64,000 bases of DNA from Pigmentibacter sp. JX0631 (GTDB lineage: Bacteria; Bdellovibrionota_B; Oligoflexia; Silvanigrellales; Silvanigrellaceae): contig NZ_CP123622.1 of NCBI RefSeq assembly GCF_029873255.1, positions 558,501-622,500 of the forward strand, given 5' to 3'. Shown here piece by piece: positions 47,409 through 56,464 of the stretch. Numbering within the stretch: the first letter of the stretch is position 1; the number at the start of each line of letters is the position of its first letter. The position numbers were made by a program, and so were the translations under genes. The notes beneath the pieces are model-generated. The model did not search any database. It worked only from the letters and a program-made list of their open reading frames with translations, and was not told where the DNA came from.

Positions 47409-48461
47409 ATGAAAATCTTAAAAACAATTTTATTGAAAATACTATTACTTAATAATTTGCAAAGCTCTGCTTTAGATCTAACTAATTTTCCATTAAAAAT
47501 TACAAATGAGAAAAATCAAATTTCAACAATCTTTTATAAAAGGCAAGATCCTTTGGAAGATAAAACCAAAATTTGTGTACTTCTTCCAAATGTTTTAGAT
47601 AAATATTGGTGGGCTGTTAATTATGGCATTTCAGATGAATCATCACATTTAAATATTGAAGCCGACATTTTTGATGCTGGTGGATATGATAATTTAGAAA
47701 AACAAAAGGAGCAATTTAAAAATTGTATTAATGAAAAATATGACGTAATAATTTTAGCCGCAATAAATTCTACCAAACTGAATGATGATATTTCTCTAGC
47801 AAAGAATGAAGATATTCCGGTTATTGATCTTATCAATGGTGTTGATTCAAAAGATATCACAGCTAGAGCTTCACTCAGCTTTTTTGAAATGGGAACTATA
47901 ACAGCTAAATATTTACTTGCAGAACTAAAAACACAACCAAGAAAAAAATTAAAAATAGCTTGGTTTCCTGGTCCAAAAGATGCTACTTGGGTCATCGAAG
48001 CTGATAAAGGATTTATGGAAACTCTAAAAGATTATAGTAAAAATATTATCAATGCAGGTTACGGAACAACTGATAAAGAGGCGCAGGCTGATTTGGTAAG
48101 AAATTTTCTATTAAAAAATCCAGATACAAATTACGTTGTTGGCAATGCAGTAGCAGCAGATATTGCTGCAAAATATTTTAAAATTAACAAAAAAAAAGCA
48201 AAAGTACTTTCTTTTTACATGACTGAAAGTATTTATGAGCATATTTTATCGAATGATGTACTTGCCGCAGCATCTGATTTTCCAACAGTCCAAGCAAGAA
48301 TATCAGTTAATTTGGTAAAAGAAATTCTAGATATGAAAACAAAATTTATTCAAATTAGTCCCTTTCCTAATATGATTGATAAAACAAATATTAAACAAAT
48401 TGATAAAAGTATGATCCTCCCCCCAGACGATTATCATTATAAAATTAAAGAGTTAAAATAA
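47409..48461 (+). CDS. torT: TorT-type periplasmic substrate-binding protein
   Basis: TorT binds TMAO or a related ligand and signals through the sensor TorS. This 350-residue protein has an N-terminal hydrophobic export signal (ILKTILLKILLLNNLQSSA), and the TorT-like blocks CVLLPNVLDKYWWAVNYGI, DIFDAGGYDNLEKQKEQFKNC and KIAWFPGPKDATWVIEADKGF, within a type I periplasmic binding fold. No torS/torR or TMAO reductase gene is in the window, so it may bind a different ligand or act with a distant sensor. AGAAG precedes the ATG. Confidence 0.72.
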   Translation: MKILKTILLKILLLNNLQSSALDLTNFPLKITNEKNQISTIFYKRQDPLEDKTKICVLLPNVLDKYWWAVNYGISDESSHLNIEADIFDAGGYDNLEKQKEQFKNCINEKYDVIILAAINSTKLNDDISLAKNEDIPVIDLINGVDSKDITARASLSFFEMGTITAKYLLAELKTQPRKKLKIAWFPGPKDATWVIEADKGFMETLKDYSKNIINAGYGTTDKEAQADLVRNFLLKNPDTNYVVGNAVAADIAAKYFKINKKKAKVLSFYMTESIYEHILSNDVLAAASDFPTVQARISVNLVKEILDMKTKFIQISPFPNMIDKTNIKQIDKSMILPPDDYHYKIKELK

Positions 48462-48555
48462 TTAATATCTATTTCCCAGCGTTTTTTCTCAAAATATTAA
48501 GGAATTTTAATATTCATTTTTTCTAACTACAAAAGTCAGATTAGATTTTAAAAAT

Positions 48556-48585
48556 TTGACATTACTTTTTCTGTAATAATATAAT
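48556..48585 (+). promoter_or_regulatory. Consensus sigma70 promoter of the YceI gene
   Basis: Perfect TTGACA (48556-48561) and perfect TATAAT (48580-48585) separated by 18 bases, 41 bases before the ATG. Confidence 0.75.
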
Positions 48586-48626
48586 TCAGAAGAATATTCC
48601 TTAATTTATTTCAAAAAGGAGATACC

Positions 48627-49241
48627 ATGAACTATAAACTAGCTTTATCAGTTCTATCAACGTATTTTTTGTTACCATCAATTTCCTATGCTGCAAAATA
48701 TGAACTTGATCCTGTGCATACAAAAGTAGAATTTGGAGTTCGACATTTAGGAATTAATACCGTTAAAGGGGAGTTTAAGAAATTTTCTGGTAATATTGAG
48801 TACGATGCGAAAAATCCGCAAAACACAAAAGTAAATGCTGAAATTGATGCTAGCTCACTGGATACAGGGAATTCAAAAAGAGATGAACATGTAAAATCAG
48901 CTGATTTTTTAGATGTAGAAAAATTTGGAAAAATTACTTTCGTTTCAAAAAGTGCAAAGCTTAATGGAAAAAATGGCTTAAAAATAACAGGAGATCTTAC
49001 AATACATGGAGTAACAAAATCCGTTGTTTTAGATGTTACAGATATTGCAGGTCCTGGATTAAGTCCACTAGATAAAAAACAACATCTTGGTGGATCTGCT
49101 TCTGTAAAAATTGTTCGCCAAGATTATGATATTAAATGGAATGGAGGCGGAATGACCGGGATTGCAGGAGAAGCTGCAGTTGGAAATGATGTTAAAATTC
49201 AAATTGATCTTGACTCAATTGAAGTATCTTCTTCAAAATAA
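48627..49241 (+). CDS. YceI-family periplasmic lipid-binding protein
   Basis: 204 residues: signal peptide (ALSVLSTYFLLPSISYA), then the single YceI lipocalin-like barrel that binds polyisoprenoid or other lipophilic ligands. Recognised by KYELDPVHTKVEFGVRHLGI at the mature start, SSLDTGNSKRDEHVKSADFLDVEKFGKITF in the middle and LTIHGVTKSVVLDV near the end. Strong AGGAGAT ribosome-binding site and a near-ideal promoter suggest high expression. Single gene. Confidence 0.92.
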   Translation: MNYKLALSVLSTYFLLPSISYAAKYELDPVHTKVEFGVRHLGINTVKGEFKKFSGNIEYDAKNPQNTKVNAEIDASSLDTGNSKRDEHVKSADFLDVEKFGKITFVSKSAKLNGKNGLKITGDLTIHGVTKSVVLDVTDIAGPGLSPLDKKQHLGGSASVKIVRQDYDIKWNGGGMTGIAGEAAVGNDVKIQIDLDSIEVSSSK

Positions 49242-49498
49242 TTTTTTAATATCAATTTAGTGTCAAAAAAATAATTTTTATATTTACAATCAATTAGTTT
49301 TCAATTTTTTTTAAGATATTCAAGTGGTTTAATTTTTTACATTGCACACCAAAATTTAAATAAAGAAACAAATTAATAATATAAAATTACTTTGCTTTTT
49401 TGTAAAAATAATAGTAAGTAAAAAATACATTTTATAATTATCATTTTTTCAAAAAAAAATCGTGATTTATATAATTTAATATTTAATTTGGAGTTACT

Positions 49499-51583
49499 AT
49501 GAATTTAAAATCTCGGCGTGAATTCCTTAAATTAACAACTCAAACTTCAATTAGCATGGCGGGTTTATCTTTACTACCTAATAGTATTCTTAATGCTTTA
49601 GCATCTCCCGTTCCAAAACGAACAGGGACAATCCAAGATGTCGAACATATCGTGATTTTTATGCAAGAAAATAGATCATTTGATCACTATTTTGGTACTT
49701 TAAGAGGAGTAAGAGGCTTTGGAGACCCTAGAGCAATTTCCCTATCCTCAGGAAGATCAGTATGGAATCAACCAAATACAGATCATCAATCACATATTCT
49801 TCCCTTTGCTTTTAATTCTAAGGAAACAAGTTCCCAATGGATTGAAAATTTGGATCACTCTTGGAAAGAATCACAAAAAATTTGGGCACAACACGATTGT
49901 TGGATAGAAAAGAAAAGTCCTCTTACTATGGGTTATTTCTCAAGATCAGATATTCCTTTTTATTACGCACTTGCTGACGCATTTACTATTGGTGATGCTT
50001 ATTATTCTTCTATTTTTGGCCCTACAGATCCAAATCGCTTATTTTTATTTACTGGAACCAGTGGATTAACGGTAAATGCTGTTGGCGATCACGTTGTCCA
50101 TAATCGAGATGATGGAAATGAAACAGCAAATATGGAGTTAGATAAAGTACCATATGATAGTTACACTTGGACAACATACGCTGAAAGGTTACAAGCTGCA
50201 GGAATTTCTTGGAAAGTATATCAAGAGTACGATAATTATGGAGATAATGCCCTTGCTTATTTCAAGAATTTTAGAAATCTAGATAAAAACTCAGAACTAT
50301 ATCATAGAGCAAGAGCATGGGTTAGAGGATCAAATTCTGAAAATGCTTCTATTTCAAATGCCCAATATTTAGTTGATGCATTTGGCGCAGATATAGCAAA
50401 TGGAACTTTGCCACAAGTTTCCTGGATAGTAGCTCCAACAAAATTTTGTGAACATCCTATTTGGCCTCCAGGCTATGGAGAATCTTTAACATCTAGGTTG
50501 CTTGAGACACTAGCAAGTCATAAAGAAACATGGGAACGAACCGCCTTTATAATCAATTATGATGAAAATGATGGATTTTTTGACCACATGCCGCCATATA
50601 CACTCCCCGTCTCTCCAAATTTAGGGAAAAGTACTATTTCCAAAAAGGGAGAAATTTATAATGATGAACCATTGGGCTTAGGCATACGCGTTCCTTTATT
50701 GGTGATCTCACCATGGACTAAGGGTGGATGGGTTTGTTCGGAAGTATTTGATCATACATCTATTATAAGATTTCTCGAAAAAAGATTTAAAGTCTTTGAG
50801 CCAAATATATCTCCTTGGCGAAGGGCAATTTGTGGTGATTTAACTTCAATGTTTAATTTTAAAACTCCAGATGTTACTTGGCCTAAGAACATACCAAATA
50901 CAAATAATGTAATTGAAAAAACAGATGCTATGAAACAGTTACAAGTACCTATCATTCCCGAGAAACAACAATTACCAAAACAAGAAAAAGGAGTACGACC
51001 TGCAAGAGCTTTACCGTATAATTTACTTGTAAATACAAAAATAGATTTTAAGAAAAAAAATGTAAATATTATATTTTCTAATATTGGAAAAAATACAGCT
51101 GGTTTTTTTGTATATAATATGCTGAAAAAATCTAGCCCTAAAAATTATACTCTAGGAGCAGCAAATACAATAATTGATAGCTGGAATGAAAATGATTGTT
51201 CTAATGGCATCTATGATTTAAATATTCATGGACCAAATGGTTTTTTTAGAAAATTCAAAGGGTCACTAAACCTACAAAATGATAAAGAGTTTCCAATACC
51301 AGAAGTCTATTTAAACTATATGAATAATGAATTATTTTTTATTTTTAAAAACTTGGGAAATAAAACTTGTACATTTTATATAACAGATAACTCATATGGT
51401 AACAAAGGTATCACAATTAAGGTACCTCCAAAATCAAGTATTAAAAAAAATATTGATTTAACTTTAAGTTATAATTGGTATGACATTACTATAACAATAA
51501 ATCATGAAAACTACTTTTATAGACAATTTGCAGGGCACTTAGAAGATGGGTTACCAAGTATTAGCGATCCAGCAATAAGTTAA
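49499..51583 (+). CDS. Tat-exported phospholipase C (phosphocholine-type, PlcC/PlcN family)
   Basis: 694 residues. A twin-arginine signal (SRREFLK, then hydrophobic ISMAGLSLLPNSIL) exports the folded enzyme. The catalytic phosphoesterase domain has VEHIVIFMQENRSFDHYFGT at its start, YYSSIFGPTDPNRLFLFTGT, and the metal-site NYDENDGFFDHMPP, all diagnostic for the bacterial phospholipase C/acid phosphatase family. Two C-terminal DUF756-like beta domains follow (about 500-580 and 600-685). Relatives cleave phosphatidylcholine or sphingomyelin and are virulence factors. Phosphatidylcholine is mainly eukaryotic, in line with a host- or prey-directed role (inference). GGAG precedes the ATG; it is not joined to the next operon. 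Confidence 0.9.
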   Translation: MNLKSRREFLKLTTQTSISMAGLSLLPNSILNALASPVPKRTGTIQDVEHIVIFMQENRSFDHYFGTLRGVRGFGDPRAISLSSGRSVWNQPNTDHQSHILPFAFNSKETSSQWIENLDHSWKESQKIWAQHDCWIEKKSPLTMGYFSRSDIPFYYALADAFTIGDAYYSSIFGPTDPNRLFLFTGTSGLTVNAVGDHVVHNRDDGNETANMELDKVPYDSYTWTTYAERLQAAGISWKVYQEYDNYGDNALAYFKNFRNLDKNSELYHRARAWVRGSNSENASISNAQYLVDAFGADIANGTLPQVSWIVAPTKFCEHPIWPPGYGESLTSRLLETLASHKETWERTAFIINYDENDGFFDHMPPYTLPVSPNLGKSTISKKGEIYNDEPLGLGIRVPLLVISPWTKGGWVCSEVFDHTSIIRFLEKRFKVFEPNISPWRRAICGDLTSMFNFKTPDVTWPKNIPNTNNVIEKTDAMKQLQVPIIPEKQQLPKQEKGVRPARALPYNLLVNTKIDFKKKNVNIIFSNIGKNTAGFFVYNMLKKSSPKNYTLGAANTIIDSWNENDCSNGIYDLNIHGPNGFFRKFKGSLNLQNDKEFPIPEVYLNYMNNELFFIFKNLGNKTCTFYITDNSYGNKGITIKVPPKSSIKKNIDLTLSYNWYDITITINHENYFYRQFAGHLEDGLPSISDPAIS

Positions 51584-51700
51584 CAGCTTACCAATTTAAA
51601 AAATATTTAGATAATATTATTCAATATTTTAATTAATTTAATTTTTCCTTTTATAAAAATATACAGCTTAAAATAAAAAGAAAAAATTAAATTAAAGCAT

Positions 51701-51728
51701 TTGACAAATTATAAAAATGGAATATAAG
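51701..51728 (+). promoter_or_regulatory. Promoter of the six-gene secreted-protein operon
   Basis: TTGACA (51701-51706), 16-base spacer, TATAAG (51723-51728), giving a leader of about 120 bases before the Hint-protein ATG at 51855. No other promoter is obvious in this 271-base gap. Confidence 0.5.
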
Positions 51729-51854
51729 TTAACATAGTCCTTTCTTGTAAAAAATTAGAATTGATATCATTAAATGACAATTAATTCTTTATTCTATTAT
51801 TTTACAAGAAGTATTCAATGCAAAAAAATTATATACATTTATAATGAGGATTAC

Positions 51855-52655
51855 ATGATTAGATTATTTCTTACTTTAGTGTTACTAATAACTGCAAATA
51901 CTAGCTATGGATTTGATTTAATAAAAGAAATATTTGGAAGATCAGAAACAAATAGAATAACTGGCCCTGCTGATGGAAAAGCAAGATGTATGTCATCAGA
52001 ACTAAATCCTGATCAATGTAAGGAAGAAAGGGAATATGCTTATGCTGTGGGCTGCATCAATAAAACTGAATATTTATCCTTAGAAAAATTTAATTCATTT
52101 CCTAATTGTAACCGTATAAATAAACTTACTTCTTGGTGCTCCTGCGGATGCTTTGAAAGTGGTAGCAGAATATTCTCAGTTGACAAAAAAACAAATAAAG
52201 CCGATTACTATTCAATAAATAATGTGATTAGCAATTTTAGTAATTATAAAGTTGTTACTCTAAAAACTTCTTCGACTTTAAGTAAAATTGAAACACAAGA
52301 AGTAGATATAAGAGGTATTTCAATTGGCGAAGAAAAAAATCATTTAATTGTTTTTACTGCTGAAAATAATCAAAATCTTTCCGTTACACAAGATCATGCC
52401 ATACTTCTTTCAACGGGAAAAATCGTCCAAGCAAAAGATGTAAAACTAACTGATAAATTAGTTAAATCAAATGGCCAAGCTATAAAAATAGTAAGTATTA
52501 AGAAAAAATACGCTACAGCTGAAGTTCTAAATATTCTAAATGATTCAAGTAATAAAAAGCAAAATATTTTATTTGTAGAAGGATTTATAGTAGGTGATTT
52601 ATCATGGCAAAACAATTTAAAATCATCTTTAAACTCTATTCTTTTGAGAAAATAA
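51855..52655 (+). CDS. Exported protein with Hint (hedgehog/intein) autoprocessing domain
   Basis: 266 residues. Signal peptide (IRLFLTLVLLITANTSYG), a Cys-rich spacer of about 75 residues (Cys45, 55, 67, 85, 95, 97), then a Hint fold from Cys99: CFESGSRIF is the block-A start with the nucleophilic Cys, VTQDHAILL (Thr178, His181) is the TxxH block B, and TGKIVQAKDVKLTDKLVKSNG followed by ILFVEGFIVGDLSWQN ends the domain as in bacterial Hint proteins. The fold performs N-S acyl shift and self-cleavage, and can pass the N-terminal part to a nucleophile. No homing endonuclease or extein-like C-terminal Asn. ATG 51855 has GAGGA upstream; the open frame starts further up without family sense. First of six genes; the next starts one base after its stop. 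Confidence 0.7.
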   Translation: MIRLFLTLVLLITANTSYGFDLIKEIFGRSETNRITGPADGKARCMSSELNPDQCKEEREYAYAVGCINKTEYLSLEKFNSFPNCNRINKLTSWCSCGCFESGSRIFSVDKKTNKADYYSINNVISNFSNYKVVTLKTSSTLSKIETQEVDIRGISIGEEKNHLIVFTAENNQNLSVTQDHAILLSTGKIVQAKDVKLTDKLVKSNGQAIKIVSIKKKYATAEVLNILNDSSNKKQNILFVEGFIVGDLSWQNNLKSSLNSILLRK

Positions 52656-52656
52656 A

Positions 52657-53436
52657 ATGAAAATTAGTAAAATAAAATTATTAATTTTAATATTTTTTTT
52701 CTCAGTTATTCTTTTAATTTTAAATAATCAGAAAAATGGATATGAAATTTTAAATAATCAGAAAAATGAAAATGAATTTCCTTCAATTCCGAATATTGAA
52801 TATAATAAAAAAATTTATACTAATTCCATTACATCTATATTAAAAGAAGAAAAAGAAAACTCTAGAAATCAAAATATTTACCCTCAATCTGATGAAAATA
52901 CTGAAAAGGAAATAATCTATAAATTCACTTCTATGGTAGAATATTATAATCATATAAATTTCGAGGAATATTTCAATTCTGTTTATAACTATCTAAAAAA
53001 TTTTAATAACATAGAGACTGAAATTAAGAAAATATTGCTTGATCCCTCATTTGCAATAAGCACTTTCCAAAATAATCAAAGTTATGCAAGAGTTTTTTCG
53101 ATTAAATTTTTACAAAAACTTGCATTGGATGGAAATGAAGAACCTTTATTAACAACACTTTCTGCAATTGCAATTAACATTTCTGATAAAAAATTTAAAC
53201 ACCAAGGCATTGAGGCTGATTTAGAAGATTTAATATACAACTATGTTGATTTATATAATTCTAATGACTTTATAAATAATTTCGATATGCACATGGAAAA
53301 AATTAAATTTAAAAATAACAAATATTCACAAAATGTCCGAGAAATATATGACGACGCAATTTATTATAAACTAGTAAGTAAAAATAAAAATAAAGAAGAA
53401 ATTAAAAAAATAATGGAAAAACACTTTGCAAATTAA
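52657..53436 (+). CDS. Unknown membrane-anchored or exported protein
   Basis: 259 residues, not recognised. One N-terminal hydrophobic helix (IKLLILIFFFSVILLIL) without an obvious cleavage site, then a helical, Asn/Lys/Glu-rich domain. Just after the helix an eight-residue segment is duplicated (ILNNQKNG...ILNNQKNE). The starting ATG follows the Hint gene's stop by one base, so translation is probably coupled. The gene is known only by context: a secreted-protein operon. Confidence 0.5.
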   Translation: MKISKIKLLILIFFFSVILLILNNQKNGYEILNNQKNENEFPSIPNIEYNKKIYTNSITSILKEEKENSRNQNIYPQSDENTEKEIIYKFTSMVEYYNHINFEEYFNSVYNYLKNFNNIETEIKKILLDPSFAISTFQNNQSYARVFSIKFLQKLALDGNEEPLLTTLSAIAINISDKKFKHQGIEADLEDLIYNYVDLYNSNDFINNFDMHMEKIKFKNNKYSQNVREIYDDAIYYKLVSKNKNKEEIKKIMEKHFAN

Positions 53437-53444
53437 GGTTTAAA

Positions 53445-54803
53445 ATGCTGAAAATAAATTTTATTTTAACTATAATAATATCTCTAATTATAAGCAATAT
53501 CACTTATGCAAAAAGCAATGATAAAGTACTTACATGTTCTGCAAAAATTTTAAACTACATAATTATGAAATATGGAAATCAAGTTTTAGAAAGTTGCAAT
53601 AAAAAGAAATGGATTAAAGGGAAAAGCTGCACTGTTACAAACATAAAACCAATTTCTGCTTTAGAAACAGAAGAAAGCAAAGGTCTTAGAGTTCTTATTA
53701 TAGATGATAGCAGCATGAAATTTACAGGATTAACTAGATATAAAAAGAGAGTCTTAGAGTACTTAAAAGAAAGTGAAAATGGTACTTATATTATAGATGA
53801 TACTGGAATTAATATAAACGAGTATACAAAATATATATTTCATGACTTACTTAATTTAGAATTTTTTAATAATTTACCTGCAGAGCTATTAGATGAATCT
53901 GAACAGATAATTGGTGAAATTTTTAGTTTAGATACAACTAAAGAAAGTTACATTGGCCATAGTAACTATATTTTTAATTTTATTGCTAACAACAGTCCCA
54001 AAAGTCAATTTATTTTAGCTTTCAGTGATAATGAAAATTTTTCTAAAATAATGCGCCATGTAGATATGGAAAACGATTTAATCCAAGCAAAAAACATAAT
54101 TGATAATTATTTTACAAATCAAGCGAAAAGCTTAAATTACTATATCAAAAAAAATGCTATAAATTACATTTCTATGTCATTTGGTCTTAATAGATCTACT
54201 ATTAAAAACTATTTAATAAGAAGTAAACACAAATCACTTTTAATCGATTACATTGATAAATCATTCTACAATAATTATATCGAAAAATTACTTGAAAATA
54301 ACGATGCCCTGTTAGTTCAAGCAAATAACTCAAGCACAACAAGTTTTGATGTATCTACAAATTTTTCAGACTGTATTGAAAACAGAAGAAGAATTAGAGT
54401 TGGATATTTTCGCGAGTTTGATCAAATTATTCCTGAAAATGGCACATATGATAATTACAATATTAAAAATATGAATTCGCAAAACTGCACAGATGTTTAT
54501 ATTAACTTTCCAATTTCTTTAGAAAGAGATAAAAATAAGAAATTTTATGCTAGAGAAAATGCTCCTTTATTCTCTACACATGGCATAGGTGCAGAAGCAC
54601 TTCCTGGAAAAATGGTATCTAGTTCATATTCGGTTCCTATAGCAATAGCTTATTTAATATACAAAAAAGAATTTAATAAAATGTATTCAGGTCATGAATT
54701 TGATAACTATTACTATATTAGTGATATGCAAAATAATAAATTGTTTATAGATCCCGCATTTCACAAACAATTTCCAGTTTACCTATATGGACATTTAAAA
54801 TAA
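53445..54803 (+). CDS. Exported degenerate subtilase-like (S8) protein
   Basis: 452 residues with signal peptide (FILTIIISLIISNITYA). The order of motifs suggests a subtilisin fold: LRVLIIDDSS (Asp87 as catalytic Asp), ESYIGHSNYIFNFIA (His172, compare GHGTHVAGIIA), NYISMSFGL (compare INMSLG), ALLVQANNSS (oxyanion Asn), and MVSSSYSVPIAIAYLI (Ser394 in the place of GTSMAAPHVAG). All triad residues are present but the glycines and the GTSMA block are altered, so activity is doubtful. Six or more Cys may form disulfides. AAGG lies before the ATG. It could process or be processed with the neighbouring Hint protein (inference). Confidence 0.5.
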   Translation: MLKINFILTIIISLIISNITYAKSNDKVLTCSAKILNYIIMKYGNQVLESCNKKKWIKGKSCTVTNIKPISALETEESKGLRVLIIDDSSMKFTGLTRYKKRVLEYLKESENGTYIIDDTGININEYTKYIFHDLLNLEFFNNLPAELLDESEQIIGEIFSLDTTKESYIGHSNYIFNFIANNSPKSQFILAFSDNENFSKIMRHVDMENDLIQAKNIIDNYFTNQAKSLNYYIKKNAINYISMSFGLNRSTIKNYLIRSKHKSLLIDYIDKSFYNNYIEKLLENNDALLVQANNSSTTSFDVSTNFSDCIENRRRIRVGYFREFDQIIPENGTYDNYNIKNMNSQNCTDVYINFPISLERDKNKKFYARENAPLFSTHGIGAEALPGKMVSSSYSVPIAIAYLIYKKEFNKMYSGHEFDNYYYISDMQNNKLFIDPAFHKQFPVYLYGHLK

Positions 54804-54820
54804 CTTTTTAAAGGTGAATT

Positions 54821-56464
54821 ATGAAAAATAATTTTATTAAAATTCTTTTGTTTCTACTTTTAAATTTAGGTTGTGCAAAGAATGAGGAGAAAAATGAATA
54901 TGCATTAAATAGAAATCATGCTTTTACAAATTCACTTAATGAAGAAAGCATCAGCTTAATTGGAAAAGGATATAGTACTATTGAACATGGAATTAGAAAT
55001 AATTGCTTAATAAATGTACCGTTAAAATTTATAAAAGACATGTCTTCACATATAAGCTTTAATCAAAATTATTCTTTAAAAGAAATACTAAAAAAAATAA
55101 ATATAAGCATAAATAGTGAGTATCAAAAAAACGATTTTAAATTGCTACTAAATCCATCCTTTACCCAAAGCCTAGAAACTAGTGAATTAAGTTCTTCTAT
55201 AACAATTATCTCCTCAACAAAACTAGGAAAAGTTACGATTGATCCAAAAAAATCTAGTATTACTGTCCTTTCGAGTACCTACAAAAATTTATTAAAGCAT
55301 AATAGTAGCGAATTTATAAAACTCTGTGGGAATGAAATTATAAATTCATATGAATTACATTCGCATATTATTTTAAACATCAAATTTCATTTTACAGATT
55401 TATCTGCAAAAAAAGCTTTTGAAAGTAAATTTAATACAGAATTTAATGTATTTGAATATTTTAAATTGTCTAATAAAGAAAATATAGACGTAAACTTTAG
55501 TTCTTTAAAAAACAATATATCAATTAGTATGACTGGAATTCAACTTGGAGGTGATGCTGAAAAAATACATTCAATATTTAATAGCAATTGTTTTTTTTCA
55601 AATTTAGACAATTGTATTGATATTTTTAGTAAAATAAATAATTACATTTCAAAAGAGTATATAGAGCAATTGAATGAAAATGATTTAAGTAAATGGATTC
55701 ATCTAAATATTAAAACAACTCCGTATAAAAGTATAGTTAGCAAACAAGAAGGAGAAATTTTTAATAATATAGAGAAGAACTTTAATGAAAAATTTAAATT
55801 ATTTTCAGATAATTTAACAAATACAAAATTAGAAGTATATAAAAAATACGAAGAGACAAAAAAAATAATTAATTCAGAAAATTTTAAGCACTTGTCGAAT
55901 AATGAAAAAAACCTTTTTTATAGTGAGATGCAATATTATGATAATTTTTTCCAACTATTAAATAAAATATATGATGAATGCGATACGTCACATGAATTTA
56001 CAGAATGTTTAAAAAACAATGTGGATTTAGATTTAGGGAATGTAAATTCTAAAATTAGCAATTATAAAAAATTAAAAATGAATAAGTACTTAGGTTCATT
56101 TTTTCTAGAATTAAACGATTCATTTCTTGGGAACAAATTAGTCAAAATTTCAAGACTAAGTGAAGATATATTAAATAACAATGCAAAAATTAAAATTTCT
56201 CTATTAGATAGTAATCATCATCATGTTGAAAATGAAAATATTAAGATTATTTGCCCAATTGGAAAAGTGGACAAACTATTATCCTTTAACTTTAGTGAAC
56301 TATTTACTAAAACATTCAAACAAATAAAAGAATTTTCAAACGACTATGAGCATAATTTTAGTTCGCAAAATTTTAGCTCAATTTGTGGAGGATCACAAGA
56401 AATTTATTTTTCCTCTAAAGTTAATTCTAAAATAAATAAGGTTGTATTATGGGAAATTATGTAA
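54821..56464 (+). CDS. Lipoprotein, paralogue of the next gene; possibly MACPF-like
   Basis: 547 residues. Signal ending in LNLGC (lipobox Cys18). It shares an extended alignment with the following gene product: ISLIGKGYSTIEHGIRNNCL, then LCGNEIINSYELHSHIILNIKFHF, then ISMTGIQLGGDAEKIHSIF, then a two-Cys segment (NSNCFFSNLDNCIDIFSKINNYIS) and TTPYKSIV. The combination of a CG-containing strand, a long amphipathic strand and a GG pair recalls membrane-attack-complex/perforin-like proteins of bacteria, but the signature is weak. A Lys/Glu coiled-coil (about 320-400) and a beta C-terminus follow. The stop overlaps the paralogue's start by 16 bases. Confidence 0.5.
   Translation: MKNNFIKILLFLLLNLGCAKNEEKNEYALNRNHAFTNSLNEESISLIGKGYSTIEHGIRNNCLINVPLKFIKDMSSHISFNQNYSLKEILKKINISINSEYQKNDFKLLLNPSFTQSLETSELSSSITIISSTKLGKVTIDPKKSSITVLSSTYKNLLKHNSSEFIKLCGNEIINSYELHSHIILNIKFHFTDLSAKKAFESKFNTEFNVFEYFKLSNKENIDVNFSSLKNNISISMTGIQLGGDAEKIHSIFNSNCFFSNLDNCIDIFSKINNYISKEYIEQLNENDLSKWIHLNIKTTPYKSIVSKQEGEIFNNIEKNFNEKFKLFSDNLTNTKLEVYKKYEETKKIINSENFKHLSNNEKNLFYSEMQYYDNFFQLLNKIYDECDTSHEFTECLKNNVDLDLGNVNSKISNYKKLKMNKYLGSFFLELNDSFLGNKLVKISRLSEDILNNNAKIKISLLDSNHHHVENENIKIICPIGKVDKLLSFNFSELFTKTFKQIKEFSNDYEHNFSSQNFSSICGGSQEIYFSSKVNSKINKVVLWEIM

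Noticed and set aside
51855..52655. Intein inserted in a host protein
   Set aside because: There is no C-terminal extein and no interrupted conserved protein; the domain ends the gene.
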